A DNA stretch of 45,890 nt from Phenylobacterium sp. (GCF_016793285.1 NZ_JAEUMO010000204.1:1-45890); one strand, 5' to 3'; shown: positions 1-8,758, counted from the stretch's first letter. The notes: generated by a model not told the origin, from the letters alone. Numbers and translations: made by a program.

Positions 1-623
1 CGCTTGGCCTCGATCCCCTCGCGCAGACGATCGGCGAACAGGCTCTGGCGCAGGAACAGGTGCTTGGAGTCGCGCACCTCGATCTCGGTCGAGCCCGACA
101 GCGCCGAGCGCGGACGGATCAGGTCGGCCGGGTCCAGGACGCGCGTGCAGTTCTCGCACTGGTCGCCGCGCGCCGCCTCGTAGCCGCAGTGCGGGCAGGT
201 GCCGATCACATAGCGGTCGGGCAGGAAGCGCTTGTCGGCCAGCGAATAGACCTGCTGGGTCACCCGCTCCTCGATGAAGCCCGCCTCCCACAGTTGCTGG
301 GCGAAGCTCTGGGTCAGCCTGCGGTTCTGCGGCGACGACGAACGGCCGAAATGGTCGAACGACAGCCCGAAGCCGAGGCACATCGCGTACAGCTTCCGAT
401 GCGCCAGCGCGCAGAAGTCGGCCACCGGCATGCCCGCCTCGACCGCAGCCAGTTCGGCCGGCGTGCCGTGCTCGTCGGTGGCGCAGATGTAGAGGGTCTC
501 GCGCCCGCGGGCCCGCTGGAACCGCGCATAGACGTCCGCCGGCAGCATCGAGCCCGCCAGGTTCCCCAGGTGCTTGGCGCCGGCGGCATACGGCAGGGCC
601 GAGGTGATGAGGATGCGGGACAT
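1..623 (-). CDS. metG: Methionine-tRNA ligase, N-terminal part (runs off left edge)
   Basis: This is the 5' part of methionyl-tRNA synthetase, the cytoplasmic class I enzyme that charges tRNA-Met. Reading from ATG 623, the N-terminus [15 protein letters not shown] leads into HLGN, the HIGH-type ATP-binding signature. It is followed by the catalytic-core stretches [10 protein letters not shown] and DHFGR and by a zinc knuckle with two CxxC pairs ([18 protein letters not shown]). That knuckle is typical of the zinc-containing MetG subgroup. The frame stays open to base 1, so the KMSKS loop and anticodon-binding domain lie outside the window. No strong ribosome site precedes the ATG. A 10-bp palindrome (AAGACGTCTT, 631-640) sits just upstream. 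The gene is divergent from the lipoprotein gene that follows. Identity is secure; only the far end is missing. Confidence 0.95.
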   Translation of the reverse strand, partial: MSRILITSALPYAAGAKHLGNLAGSMLPADVYARFQRARGRETLYICATDEHGTPAELAAVEAGMPVADFCALAHRKLYAMCLGFGLSFDHFGRSSSPQNRRLTQSFAQQLWEAGFIEERVTQQVYSLADKRFLPDRYVIGTCPHCGYEAARGDQCENCTRVLDPADLIRPRSALSGSTEIEVRDSKHLFLRQSLFADRLREGIEAK

Positions 624-802
624 GGCCGGAAAGACGTCTTCGATGAGGGAGCGGGGCTTATAGGCGCTGGAGATCGTTCGCCAAAGCGGTCGGCGCAAGA
701 AATGCTCGCCAACTCCACCTATCGGCGCAAACTCCCCTGAGGGGCGAGCACAGCGGCCATCCGAGTCGCCAGGAGAACTCCGCCCGGGAAGGGAGTGTTA
801 CG

Positions 803-1261
803 TTGCGCAAGCTCATCCTTGCGGCCGGCGTCCTCGCCGGTCTCTCTGTGGCCGCCTGCAGCGAAAAGCCTGCGGCCGACGCGGCGGCCCCGGCCGCCGA
901 GGCCCCGAAGAAGTCGCTCGCCCGCCAGGCCCCGATGTACGCCGGCCAGGAGCAGGTGCTGTCGATCCAGTCGGGATCCGTGAAGACCGCGTCCGGCGGC
1001 GGCCTGGACCTGGAAGCCAAGGCCTCGACGGACGGCGGCGGCTGGACCCAGGTGGGGTTCCTGCCGCGCGTCTACGCCGCCACGCCGCCCGACGGCATCT
1101 ACGAGGTCGACGTCGTCGCCCAGAAGCCCGCCACGGCCGGCGCCGCCGGCCCGACGCCCGTCGACGTGAAGAGCGCCTGGGACCGCTACAAGGACGGCCG
1201 GGTCAAGGGGGTGAAGTTCATCTCCAAGACCAACGAGGTCGTCGCCATGGTGGGCGGTTAG
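803..1261 (+). CDS. Small secreted lipoprotein of unknown function
   Basis: This encodes a 152-residue protein with a lipoprotein signal peptide: charged MRK, hydrophobic run, then a lipobox ending AAC at about residue 19. It should therefore be acylated and anchored in the cell envelope. An Ala/Pro/Lys-rich linker (residues 22-42) separates the anchor from a mature domain of about 100 residues. I do not recognise the domain; it has one possible helix near the end (SAWDRYKDGRVKGVKF). The start is TTG 803, chosen because AAGGGAG stands about seven bases upstream and the signal peptide begins there. It is probably monocistronic, transcribed away from metG, and convergent with the next gene. Function unknown. 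Confidence 0.8.
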   Translation: MRKLILAAGVLAGLSVAACSEKPAADAAAPAAEAPKKSLARQAPMYAGQEQVLSIQSGSVKTASGGGLDLEAKASTDGGGWTQVGFLPRVYAATPPDGIYEVDVVAQKPATAGAAGPTPVDVKSAWDRYKDGRVKGVKFISKTNEVVAMVGG

Positions 1262-1268
1262 GACGCCC

Positions 1269-1297
1269 CTTCCCCTCGGGTTCCGCCTCGGGGGAAG
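1269..1297. terminator. Hairpin between convergent genes
   Basis: CTTCCCC (1269-1275) can pair with GGGGAAG (1291-1297) across a 15-base loop. It lies in the 40-base gap between two convergent genes, where a shared bidirectional terminator is expected. There is no clear T-run on either side, so termination strength cannot be judged. Confidence 0.4.
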
Positions 1298-1301
1298 AAG
1301 G

Positions 1302-1904
1302 CTACATCGGCGGCTTGGCGCCGTTCTCTCCGATCGACACCGAACCGGCCATCAACTGGCCGTTCGCGCCCTTCTGCACGACCATGAAGACCGGCGTGCC
1401 CACCTTCACCTGGCTGCGCTGGCCGGGGGCGATCTGCACGATGGGCACGTTGGCCGGTACGTTGATCGTGCGCTTGCCGTAGGAGTAGCTGACCTGCAAC
1501 TGACGCGTGCCCTTCTTGCCGGCGACGACCTGGCCCACGGTGCCGTTGGTCATCATCGAGCCCTTCTTCAGGTCCCAGCCATAGTGCCCCTCGCCCATCT
1601 TCACGCCCGGCGGGAAGACGTGGACCTCCAGGGATTTGCCGGTGCCGTCCTTCTGCGGCATCTCGGCCGTGCCGATGAAGCTGCCCGGCTGGATCGCATC
1701 GGGCGTCACGGGCTTCATAACCGCCACCGACCACTGCGGAGCCAGTCCGACCCTGGTCGCGGGCCCCTTGTCTCCCTTGACCGTGAGCGAGGTCGCGTCC
1801 ATCGCGGTCACCTTGCCCCGGACCACGCTGGGCGCCGCCGGCGCCTGGGCGTGGGCCGCGCCCGCCATGCTCACGGCCACGACCGCCGCCATCGTTCTCA
1901 GCAT
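1302..1904 (-). CDS. Secreted protein of unknown function (DUF5666-like OB fold possible)
   Basis: This encodes a 200-residue protein with a classical Sec signal peptide (MLRTMAAVVAVSMAGAAHAQA, cleavage after AHA). It should be periplasmic. The mature part is rich in short beta-strand-like segments: VVRGKVTAMDATSLTVKG, then repeated VxVxV stretches, ending in VKVGTPVFMVVQKG. This pattern suggests a small beta-barrel such as the metal- or carbohydrate-related DUF5666 folds, but I cannot assign a family firmly. The start is ATG 1904, preceded by GGGGAGGA at good spacing. It is followed 23 bases upstream by a DUF486 gene on the same strand, so the two may be co-transcribed. No cysteine or obvious catalytic motif was seen. 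Confidence 0.78.
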   Translation of the reverse strand: MLRTMAAVVAVSMAGAAHAQAPAAPSVVRGKVTAMDATSLTVKGDKGPATRVGLAPQWSVAVMKPVTPDAIQPGSFIGTAEMPQKDGTGKSLEVHVFPPGVKMGEGHYGWDLKKGSMMTNGTVGQVVAGKKGTRQLQVSYSYGKRTINVPANVPIVQIAPGQRSQVKVGTPVFMVVQKGANGQLMAGSVSIGENGAKPPM

Positions 1905-1927
1905 CGCCGTTCCTCCCCTGCCTCGCT

Positions 1928-2281
1928 TCAGAGCGGCCCCCTGAATACGAACCATGCCCCCAGGGCAATGAAGCCGAATCCGACCGCGTGATTGATGGTG
2001 AGCTTCTCGCCCAGATAGAGCACGGAGAACACGGCGAAGACCACCAGGGTGATGACCTCCTGCATCGTCTTCAACTCGGCGGGACTGTAGACGGCGCGGC
2101 CGATCCGGTTCGCCGGCACCGCCAGCCAGTATTCGAAGAAGGCGATCCCCCAGCTCACCATCACGATGATCCAGAGCGGCCGGTGCTCGACCTTCAGGTG
2201 GCCGTACCACGCGAAGGTCATGAACACGTTCGAGGCGATCAGCATCAGGATGGGAGCGATCGCGGTCCAGTTGGGGCTCAT
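1928..2281 (-). CDS. DUF486 / DMT-type small membrane protein
   Basis: This encodes a 117-residue inner-membrane protein with four hydrophobic segments: near residues 5-22, 32-50, 70-88 and 95-112. The sequence NWTAIAPILMLIASNVFMTFAWYGHL, the EYWLAVPANRIG stretch and the terminal GFGFIALGAWFVF match the DUF486 family, a short four-helix member of the drug/metabolite transporter superfamily. Its substrate is not known. Family length is about 110-120, so the gene is complete. ATG 2281 is the only sensible start, because upstream in-frame sequence is not family-like. It is divergent from the putrescine transporter operon with about 70 bases between them, which must hold both promoters. It may be transcribed with the gene at 1302-1904. 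Confidence 0.88.
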   Translation of the reverse strand: MSPNWTAIAPILMLIASNVFMTFAWYGHLKVEHRPLWIIVMVSWGIAFFEYWLAVPANRIGRAVYSPAELKTMQEVITLVVFAVFSVLYLGEKLTINHAVGFGFIALGAWFVFRGPL

Positions 2282-2351
2282 GGTCCATTTCGCGCTTAAC
2301 GGGGCAAGGAAGCGACCTATAACCTGAGCCGCGGACCACGGGGGCAAGGCC

Positions 2352-3470
2352 ATGCGCAGATGGATGACGGCGGCGATCTGGGCCGCAGCGGCGCTGGCGC
2401 TCTCGGCCTGCTCCAGAGCGGCTGACGACAAGGCCGCGGGCCACGCCTCGACCGAGCTGCGCATCTACAACTGGTCCGACTACATCGACCCGGCGCTGCT
2501 GACCCAGTTCACCAAGGAGACCGGCATCAAGGTCACCTACGACACCTTCGATTCCAACGAGGTGCTCGAGACCAAGGTGCTGCAGGGCGACACCGGCTAC
2601 GACATCGTGGTCCCGTCGAACCACAACGTCCCGCGCTACATCATCGCGGGCGCCATCGAGCCGCTCGACAAGGCGCAACTGCCGGGCCTCGACAAGCTCT
2701 CGCCCGACGTCGTCAGGCACATGGAGCCCTTCGACCCGGGCCAGAAGTACAGCGTGCCCTACATGCAGGGCACCATCGGCATCGGCTACAACGTCGATGC
2801 GGTGGCCAAGCGCCTGCCGGGCGTCAAGATCGACAGTTGGGCGGTCGTCTTCGATCCCGCCAACCTCGCCAGGCTGAAGGACTGCGGCGTCTACTTCCTC
2901 GACGCGTCGGAGGACATGTACGCCGTCGCGCTCAACTACCTGGGCAAGGACCCGAACTCGAAGGTCCCGGCCGACTACGAAGGGGCCACTGCGCTGCTCC
3001 TCGAGGCGCGGCCCTACGTGAAGAAGTTCCACTCGTCGGAGTACATCGACGCGCTCGCCAACGGCGACATCTGCGTGGCCGTCGGCTACTCGGGCGACGT
3101 GCTCCAGGCCAGGACGCGCGCCGAGGAGGCCAGGAACGGCGTCAAGCTCGCCTACGTCGTGCCGAAGGAAGGCAGCCAGGTCTGGTTCGACGTCTTCACC
3201 ATTCCGAAGGGCGCCCCGCACGCCGACGCCGCGCACAGGTTCATCGCCTTCATGCTGCGGCCCGAGATCATAGCCAGGGCGTCGAACTTCACGCAGTACG
3301 CCAACGGCAACGCCGCGGCGACGCCGCTGGTGGACGCCGCGGTCCGCGACGATCCGAACGTCTACCCCAGCGCCGAGCTGTCGAAGCGGCTGTTCGTGAC
3401 CACCACCAAGGACCAGGACCTGCTGCGCGACGTGAACCGCCAGTGGACCAGGGTGCTGACGGGCCGTTGA
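2352..3470 (+). CDS. potF: Putrescine ABC transporter, substrate-binding lipoprotein (PotF family)
   Basis: This is the extracytoplasmic polyamine-binding component of an ABC importer, 372 residues, as usual for PotD/PotF. After the signal peptide, the ligand-binding domain opens with LRIYNWSDYIDPALL. It also shares long blocks typical of PotF: FDSNEVLETKVL, FLDASEDMYAVALNYLGKDPNS, FHSSEYIDALANGDICVA and a C-terminal AATPLVDAAV. These resemble the putrescine-specific E. coli PotF more than the spermidine-preferring PotD. The signal peptide ends in LSAC, a lipobox, so this protein is probably lipid-anchored rather than free in the periplasm. ATG 2352 follows AAGG closely. Its stop overlaps the ATPase start by four bases (TTGA), the first of three such overlaps, so all four genes should be one transcript. 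Confidence 0.95.
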   Translation: MRRWMTAAIWAAAALALSACSRAADDKAAGHASTELRIYNWSDYIDPALLTQFTKETGIKVTYDTFDSNEVLETKVLQGDTGYDIVVPSNHNVPRYIIAGAIEPLDKAQLPGLDKLSPDVVRHMEPFDPGQKYSVPYMQGTIGIGYNVDAVAKRLPGVKIDSWAVVFDPANLARLKDCGVYFLDASEDMYAVALNYLGKDPNSKVPADYEGATALLLEARPYVKKFHSSEYIDALANGDICVAVGYSGDVLQARTRAEEARNGVKLAYVVPKEGSQVWFDVFTIPKGAPHADAAHRFIAFMLRPEIIARASNFTQYANGNAAATPLVDAAVRDDPNVYPSAELSKRLFVTTTKDQDLLRDVNRQWTRVLTGR

Positions 3471-4603
3471 GCGGCCGGCCCAACATCGGCGGGATCCGCG
3501 AGACCTTCGCGCCGTGGGCCGACCCGGCGGCGGCGCCGCTCGTGCGCTTCGACGGCGTGTCCAAGGCGTTCGGCGACACGCGAGCGGTGAACGACGTCAG
3601 CCTGTCGATCTACGAGCGCGAGTTCTTCGCCCTGCTGGGCCCGTCCGGCTGCGGCAAGACCACGCTGATGCGCCTGCTGGCCGGGTTCGAGCAGCCGGAC
3701 GCCGGGCGGGTGATGCTGGGCGGCCGCGACATCGCCGCCGACCCGCCCCACCAGCGGCCGGTCCACATGATGTTCCAGAGCTACGCGCTCTTCCCGCACC
3801 TGAGCGTCGCCCAGAACATCGCCTTCGGCCTCAAGCGCCAGGGCGTCGCGAAGGCCGAGACCGCCGCCCGCGTCGAGGAGATGCTGGCGCTGGTGCGGCT
3901 CGAGGGCCTGGGCAGGCGCCGTCCCGACCAGCTCTCCGGCGGCCAGCGGCAGCGGGTGGCCCTGGCCCGCGCGCTCGCACCGCGACCGAAGATCCTGCTC
4001 CTCGACGAGCCCATGGCCGCGCTGGACAAGAAGCTGCGCGAGGAGACCCGGTTCGAGCTGATGAACCTCCAGCAGGCGCTGGGCCTCACCTTCATGATCG
4101 TCACCCACGATCAGGACGAGGCCATGGTCGTCGCCGACCGGATCGCGGTGATGCGCGAAGGCCGGATCGTGCAGGTCGGCCGCCCCGCCGAGGTCTACGA
4201 GGCGCCCGCCGACCGCTACGTCGCGGGCTTCATCGGCGACGTGAACCTGTTCGAGGGCCGGGTCGCGACGTCCGAGGGCGGCCGCGTGCGCCTGCTGAGC
4301 GAAGACGGACCCATCGAGGCGGAAGGAGCCGGCCCGGTCGGCGAGACCGCCTGGGTCGCCGTGCGCCCCGAGAAGGTCGCCGTCCATTCCGAGCCGCAGC
4401 TCGGCGACAACGTGCTCGCCGGGACCATCCTCGACTACGGCTACCTCGGCGACTGGACGACCTACCTCGTCGAGATCGCGCCCGGCCGCACGATCCGCGC
4501 CGCCCGCGCCAACGCCACCCGCACGGTCGCCCGGCCGCTGGGCTGCGGCGACGCCGTCTGGCTCAGCTTCGAGCCCGCAAGCGCGGTGGTGCTGACGCGA
4601 TGA
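3467..4603 (+). CDS. potG: Putrescine ABC transporter ATP-binding protein (PotG/PotA family)
   Basis: This encodes a 378-residue cytoplasmic ATPase that powers the importer. Motifs in order are: Walker A GPSGCGKTT near residue 59, Q-loop in MMFQSYALFPHLSV, signature LSGGQRQRVALARAL, Walker B KILLLDEPMAALD, and the switch His in MIVTHDQDEA. A C-terminal TOBE-type domain of about 110 residues follows. Length and order are those of PotA/PotG. The start is inferred as TTG 3467, which overlaps the potF stop as TTGA and gives the expected N-terminal extension before PLVRFDGVSKAFG. GTG 3542 is an alternative but would cut into the first beta strand. The stop overlaps the next gene as ATGA. Confidence 0.94.
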   Translation: MSGRPNIGGIRETFAPWADPAAAPLVRFDGVSKAFGDTRAVNDVSLSIYEREFFALLGPSGCGKTTLMRLLAGFEQPDAGRVMLGGRDIAADPPHQRPVHMMFQSYALFPHLSVAQNIAFGLKRQGVAKAETAARVEEMLALVRLEGLGRRRPDQLSGGQRQRVALARALAPRPKILLLDEPMAALDKKLREETRFELMNLQQALGLTFMIVTHDQDEAMVVADRIAVMREGRIVQVGRPAEVYEAPADRYVAGFIGDVNLFEGRVATSEGGRVRLLSEDGPIEAEGAGPVGETAWVAVRPEKVAVHSEPQLGDNVLAGTILDYGYLGDWTTYLVEIAPGRTIRAARANATRTVARPLGCGDAVWLSFEPASAVVLTR

Positions 4604-5484
4604 GGCGTCCGCGGACAGGCCTCGCCGCGATCCTGCCGGGTCTCTGGCTCGCGATCTTCTTCGCCTTCCCGTTCCTGCTGGTCGCCAGGCTCTCGGCGTC
4701 CGACAGCGCGCTCTCGATCCCGCCCTACGCGCCCCGCATCGACTGGAGCCAGGGCGTCGCGGGTGTCCGCGCCTTCCTCGCCGCGCTCGACGGCGAGACC
4801 TATGTGCGGCTCACGCAGGACAGCCTCTACCTCGACGCCTACCTGTCCAGCCTGCGGCTCGCGGGGCTGGCCGCGGGCGTGCTCCTGCTGATCGGCTATC
4901 CCATCGCCTACGGCATCGCCCGTTGTCCGCCGCGGCTGCGCCAGGCGCTCGTCATGGCGGTGATCCTGCCCTTCTGGACCAGCTTCCTGATCCGCATCTA
5001 CGCCTGGGTCGCCATCCTGAAGCCCGCGGGCGTCCTGAACGCGGCGCTCGGCGCCGTCGGCCTGCCCACCGTCGACATCCTGAACACCGAGGCCGCCGTC
5101 CTGCTGGGCCTCGTCTACGCCTACCTGCCGTTCATGGTGCTGCCGCTCTACGCCGTTCTCGACCGCCAGGACGAGAGTCTTATCGAGGCGGCCCAGGATC
5201 TCGGCTGCACGCCGCTCCAGGCCTTCTGGCGCGTCACCTTCCCGCTCTCCCTGCGGGGCGCGGCGGCCGGCGCCCTGCTCTGCTTCATTCCCATGGCCGG
5301 CGAGTTCGTGATTCCCGACCTCATGGGCGGCTCCGAGACCCTGATGCTGGGCCGCGTCATCTGGACCGAGTTCTTCGCCAACCGCGACTGGCCCGCCGCC
5401 TCCGCGGTCGCCATCGTGCTCCTGGCCACCCTCGTCGTCCCGATCCTGCTGTTCGAGCGCGAGCAGGCGAAGGTGGCGCGATGA
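4600..5484 (+). CDS. potH: Putrescine ABC transporter permease 1 (PotH/PotB family)
   Basis: This encodes a 294-residue inner-membrane permease with about six transmembrane helices. The first is LAAILPGLWLAIFFAFPFLLV. The EAA coupling loop that docks on the ATPase is visible as ESLIEAAQDLGCTPLQAF. The C-terminal block MAGEFVIPDLMGGSETLMLG is characteristic of PotB/PotH. ATG 4600 overlaps the ATPase stop by four bases. It forms the translocation channel with the following permease. Length is normal for the family and nothing is missing. Confidence 0.94.
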   Translation: MRRPRTGLAAILPGLWLAIFFAFPFLLVARLSASDSALSIPPYAPRIDWSQGVAGVRAFLAALDGETYVRLTQDSLYLDAYLSSLRLAGLAAGVLLLIGYPIAYGIARCPPRLRQALVMAVILPFWTSFLIRIYAWVAILKPAGVLNAALGAVGLPTVDILNTEAAVLLGLVYAYLPFMVLPLYAVLDRQDESLIEAAQDLGCTPLQAFWRVTFPLSLRGAAAGALLCFIPMAGEFVIPDLMGGSETLMLGRVIWTEFFANRDWPAASAVAIVLLATLVVPILLFEREQAKVAR

Positions 5485-6266
5485 GACGCGGTCCGAGCGC
5501 CTTCAACATCGCCTCCGTCGCCCTGGGTCTGGCCTTTCTCTACGCGCCCATCGTCATCCTCGTGCTGTACTCCTTCAACGCGAGCCGGCTGGTCACGGTC
5601 TGGGCGGGCTTCTCGACGCGGTGGTACGTCGCCCTATTCCAGGACCGGCAGATGCTGGACGCGGTCTGGGTCACCCTGCGGGTCGGCGTCATCTCGGCCA
5701 CGATCGCGACGGTTCTCGGCGTCCTGGCGGCGATCGCCCTCACCCGCAGCCGCTCGCGCGGTCGCATGGTGCTCGCGGGGGGCGTCTACGCCACGCTGGT
5801 CATGCCCGAGGTGATCCTGGGCCTCTCGCTGCTGCTGCTGTTTGTCGCCGCCGGCCTGCCGCGCGGCTTCTGGACGGTGACGCTCAGCCACGCGACGCTC
5901 ACGCTGGCCTACGCCACGGTCGTCGTGCAGGCCCGCCTGCAGAGCTTCGACCGCAGCCTCGAGGAAGCGGCGCAGGACCTCGGCTGTCCCCCCTGGAAGG
6001 CGTTCGCGCTCGTGACCCTGCCGGGGATCGCGCCGGCCGTCGCGGCCGCCTGGATGCTGGCCTTCACGTTGAGCCTCGACGACCTCGTCGTCGCCAGCTT
6101 CACGTCGGGTCCCGGCGCCACGACCCTGCCGATGCGGCTCTACAGCCAGGTGCGCCTGGGCGTGAACCCCGAGATCAACGCGGTCTCGACCCTGCTCATC
6201 GGCCTCGTGGCCACGGGCGTGATCGCGGTCTACCTGATCCAGCAGCGGCGGCGCCCGTCACCCTGA
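5481..6266 (+). CDS. potI: Putrescine ABC transporter permease 2 (PotI/PotC family)
   Basis: This encodes a 261-residue permease, partner of the preceding PotH-like protein. Six hydrophobic segments are visible. The N-terminus FNIASVALGLAFLYAPIVILVLYSFNASR is the PotC/PotI hallmark. The EAA loop reads RSLEEAAQDLGCPPWKAF, and the SLDDLVVASFTSGPGATTLPM stretch near the C-terminus is family-specific. ATG 5481 overlaps the potH stop as ATGA and has AAGGTGG upstream. It is the last gene of the operon. A strong 16-bp hairpin starts eight bases after its stop. Confidence 0.94.
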   Translation: MRRGPSAFNIASVALGLAFLYAPIVILVLYSFNASRLVTVWAGFSTRWYVALFQDRQMLDAVWVTLRVGVISATIATVLGVLAAIALTRSRSRGRMVLAGGVYATLVMPEVILGLSLLLLFVAAGLPRGFWTVTLSHATLTLAYATVVVQARLQSFDRSLEEAAQDLGCPPWKAFALVTLPGIAPAVAAAWMLAFTLSLDDLVVASFTSGPGATTLPMRLYSQVRLGVNPEINAVSTLLIGLVATGVIAVYLIQQRRRPSP

Positions 6267-6273
6267 CGGAATC

Positions 6274-6338
6274 GCCGCAGGCGGTCCGGACCCGGCGCTG
6301 CGTGACCCTGACCGGCCGTCAGCCGGACCGCCTGCGGC
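6274..6338. terminator. Strong 16-bp inverted repeat after the pot operon
   Basis: GCCGCAGGCGGTCCGG (6274-6289) and CCGGACCGCCTGCGGC (6323-6338) are perfect inverted repeats of 16 bp around a 33-base spacer. They lie just behind potI and ahead of the convergent amidase gene. A transcript would form a very stable stem that could stop or protect the pot mRNA. No T-run follows, so it may be a factor-dependent terminator or a palindromic repeat. The rest of the 177-base gap holds a second, imperfect GC hairpin near 6362-6386. Confidence 0.5.
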
Positions 6339-6443
6339 CAACGTCGCCCCCGACGTCGGCGAGCCCGGCGCACCCCCGTGCCGGGCCTCGAAGGCTGTGC
6401 GTCCCGTCTCGGCACGCGCCCCCGACTTGCCGGCGCTCCCTTG

Positions 6444-7850
6444 CTAGAGCGGCGCCACGCGGTCGAACCAGGGCCGCGCGCGCTCGAGCTGGCCCGCCAG
6501 CCGGAACAGCAGCCCCTCGTCGCCGACCTTCGCGGCGAACTGGATGCCGATGGGCAATCCGTCGGGGCTCCAGGCCAGCGGCACGGTCATCGCCGGCTGG
6601 CCGGAATTGTTGAACGCCTGCGTGTTCGGCATGTAGCTGAACAGGCGCGCGTTGATCTCCTTCGGGTCCTCGAACAGCCAGCCGATCGGGATCGCCGGCC
6701 GGCCCAGGGTCGCCAGCAGGAAGACGTCGTAGGTCTCGAACAGCGAGGCGCAGTCGCGGCCCCAGGCGTGGATCGTCTGCACGGCCTTCACGTAGTCGGG
6801 GCCCGAGGTCCGCTTGCCCAGTTCGTGGATGCTGCGCGTGATGGGCTCGAGTTCGCCGTCCTCCAGGGGCCGGCCCCGGCGCTCGCATTCGCCGTCCACG
6901 ACGCTGGTGATCGAAGCCCAGAGCACGGTGCGCGCCGCGGCCTGCATCGCCGCGTGGTCGCCCGGCAGGGTCGCCGCCTCGACGCGGTGGCCCAGTTCCT
7001 CGCAGAGCCTGGCGGCGTCGCGCACGGCCGCGGCCACTTCGGGCTGCACCGCCATGCCTTCGGTCAGCGCGCCGTCGAAGAAGCCGATCCTCAGCTTGCC
7101 GGGGTCGCGCCCGACCTCCTGGGCGTAGGGCCGCTCCGGCGGCGCCAGGAAGTACGGATCGCCGGGCTGCGGCGCGCAGGTGGCGTCCAGCAGGACCGCC
7201 GAGTCGCGCACCGAGCGCGTCACCGCATGCTGGATCGACGCGCCGGCCCAGCCCTCGCCGCCCGGCGCGAACGACACGCGCCCCCGCGAAGGCTTCATGC
7301 CGAAGAGCCCGCAGGCCGCCGCCGGGATGCGGATCGAGCCCCCGCCGTCGCTGGCGTGCGCCGCCGGCACGATCCCCGCCGCCACCGCCGCCGCGGCGCC
7401 GCCCGACGATCCGCCCGGGCTGCGGTTCAGGTCCCATGGGTTGCGGCAGGCCCCGAGCAGATGCGGCTCCGTCACCGGCCAGATGCCGAACTCCGGCGTG
7501 TTGGTCTTGCCGAAGATGTTCAGCCCCGCGGCCTTGTAGAGCCGCGTCATGGCGCTGTCGGCCGCCGGCGTGAACTCCGCGGTCAGCCGCGAGCCGCCCG
7601 TCGTCGGCACGCCCGCGTAGGATGCGCCCAGGTCCTTCAGCAGGTAGGGCACGCCCGCCAGCGGCCCGTCCGCCAGCGCCGCGCCCCGCGCCAGGTCGCT
7701 CATGTCCCGGGTGATCGCGTTGATCCTGGGATTGACCTCCGCGGCGCGCGCCAGCGCGGTCTCCAGCAACTCGTCGGCCGTCACCTCGCCCCTGGCGACC
7801 AGTGCGGCCAGCCCCACGGCGTCATGCTTGCGATACTCGTCGAAACGCAT
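6444..7850 (-). CDS. Amidase signature family hydrolase
   Basis: This encodes a 468-residue cytoplasmic amidase. The Ser-cisSer-Lys catalytic triad of the amidase signature family is present: Lys72 in YLLKDLG, cis-Ser148 in SPGGSSGG, and nucleophile Ser172 in [10 protein letters not shown]. It has the glycine-rich segment usual for the family, and the C-terminal [26 protein letters not shown] matches aryl/aliphatic amidases. It is probably not GatA of the tRNA amidotransferase, because no gatB or gatC adjoins and the sequence has the stand-alone amidase pattern. The substrate cannot be told. ATG 7850 has GGGGGA upstream. The gene is convergent with the pot operon and about 50 bases from the tRNA gene. 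Confidence 0.9.
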   Translation of the reverse strand: MRFDEYRKHDAVGLAALVARGEVTADELLETALARAAEVNPRINAITRDMSDLARGAALADGPLAGVPYLLKDLGASYAGVPTTGGSRLTAEFTPAADSAMTRLYKAAGLNIFGKTNTPEFGIWPVTEPHLLGACRNPWDLNRSPGGSSGGAAAAVAAGIVPAAHASDGGGSIRIPAAACGLFGMKPSRGRVSFAPGGEGWAGASIQHAVTRSVRDSAVLLDATCAPQPGDPYFLAPPERPYAQEVGRDPGKLRIGFFDGALTEGMAVQPEVAAAVRDAARLCEELGHRVEAATLPGDHAAMQAAARTVLWASITSVVDGECERRGRPLEDGELEPITRSIHELGKRTSGPDYVKAVQTIHAWGRDCASLFETYDVFLLATLGRPAIPIGWLFEDPKEINARLFSYMPNTQAFNNSGQPAMTVPLAWSPDGLPIGIQFAAKVGDEGLLFRLAGQLERARPWFDRVAPL

Positions 7851-7901
7851 GGCTTTCCCCCGTTTTCGGGAGCATACGCGCCATGGCCGAAGGCGCCAGC
7901 G

Positions 7902-7977
7902 TGGTGCCGGATGCAGGACTCGAACCCGCGACCTTCGGTTTACAAAACCGCTGCTCTACCAACTGAGCTAATCCGGC
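7902..7977 (-). tRNA. tRNA-Thr (anticodon UGU)
   Basis: The minus strand folds as a complete cloverleaf. The acceptor is GCCGGAT/ATCCGGC, the D-stem GCTC/GAGC, the anticodon loop TTTGTAA with TGT at positions 34-36, and the T-arm GCGGG-TTCGAAC-CCTGC. It ends with discriminator A and an encoded CCA (7902-7904). TGT reads ACA and, with wobble, other Thr codons. The closing pair of the anticodon stem appears as a G/A mismatch. No intron or neighbouring tRNA is seen. Confidence 0.96.
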
Positions 7978-8035
7978 GCATGCGCGTGGGCCGGCCGCTT
8001 ATGCGGTCTCGGGCGGGCGGCGCCAAGAGGGGCGC

Positions 8036-8221
8036 TCACGTCCGGCGCAGCGCCTTCCTCACCTGCTCCAGGCGGCGGCGGCGCGGGTCGTCCGGTGCGA
8101 AGCTTCGGATTTCCGCGGCGCACTCGTCCTCGGCCGCGACGCCGTAGCGCTCGCGCAGCCTGCGGGCGCGCAGTTCGGCGAGTTCGACGTCGTTCAGGGC
8201 GCGCAGCCAGTCGTCCGACAT
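8036..8221 (-). CDS. Hypothetical 61-residue protein
   Basis: This encodes a short, highly charged protein starting MSDDWLRALNDVELAELRARRLRERYG. Two predicted amphipathic helices (residues 8-27 and 45-58) are linked by an acidic segment with one cysteine. No family recognised. ATG 8221 is favoured because the downstream coding pattern is clean and typical for the genome; the upstream site (GTGGGG) is weak. It is divergent from the YaiI gene and lies between it and tRNA-Thr. It could be a small regulatory or chaperone-like protein, but nothing in the sequence shows that. Confidence 0.6.
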   Translation of the reverse strand: MSDDWLRALNDVELAELRARRLRERYGVAAEDECAAEIRSFAPDDPRRRRLEQVRKALRRT

Positions 8222-8305
8222 GGGATCGACCCCACATTCCGCCCCCGCCGCGATCCCAACCGATGGATGGTCTCGCCGGTTCCTTTTGGCTATGCGAGGC
8301 CGCGC

Positions 8306-8758
8306 ATGCGCATCTTCATCGACGCCGACGCCTGTCCCGTGAAGGACGAGACCTACAAGGTCGCCGCCCGCTACGGGCTGAAGACCTTCGTGGTCTGCAA
8401 CAGCTTCATCCGCGTCCCGACGACGCCGGCCATCGAGCTGCGGGTCGTCGAGGCCGGCCCGGACGTGGCCGACGACTGGATCGCGGGCGAGGCGGCGCCC
8501 GGCGACATCGTGGTCACCAACGACATCCCGCTGGCCGACCGCGTGCTGAAGGCCGGCGCGGCGGCCATCGCGCCGAACGGGCGCGCCTTCACGGCCGACT
8601 CCATCGGCTCGGCGCTCGCCCAGCGGTCCATCATGGAGCACATCCGCTCGACCGGCGAGGTGACGGGTGGCCCCCCGCCCTTCGCGGCCGCCGACCGCTC
8701 GCGCTTCCTGCAGGCGCTGGACGAGGCCGTGAACCGCGAACGGCGGAAGAAGCGCTAG
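8306..8758 (+). CDS. YaiI/YqxD family protein (UPF0178, PIN-like)
   Basis: This encodes a 150-residue cytoplasmic protein of the YaiI/YqxD (UPF0178) family. The N-terminus IFIDADACPVKDE is the family signature, with acidic residues placed as in PIN-like nucleases. It is followed by DDWIAGEAAPGDIVVTNDIPLADRVL and GRAFTADSIGSALA, both highly conserved in the family. The biochemical role has not been settled, although the fold suggests a nuclease-like metal site. ATG 8306 is chosen because it begins exactly at the family start and GAGG stands eight bases upstream; an in-frame start at 8267 would add an unlikely leader. Length equals the family norm. Confidence 0.92.
   Translation: MRIFIDADACPVKDETYKVAARYGLKTFVVCNSFIRVPTTPAIELRVVEAGPDVADDWIAGEAAPGDIVVTNDIPLADRVLKAGAAAIAPNGRAFTADSIGSALAQRSIMEHIRSTGEVTGGPPPFAAADRSRFLQALDEAVNRERRKKR

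Noticed and set aside
631-640. Perfect palindrome AAGACGTCTT before metG
   Set aside because: Ten-base palindromes arise by chance often; no regulator or repeat supports it.
1302-3236. A 644-codon minus-strand frame joining the secreted protein to sequence opposite potF
   Set aside because: Only the last 200 codons look like protein with a signal peptide; the rest is antisense to the DUF486-potF region.
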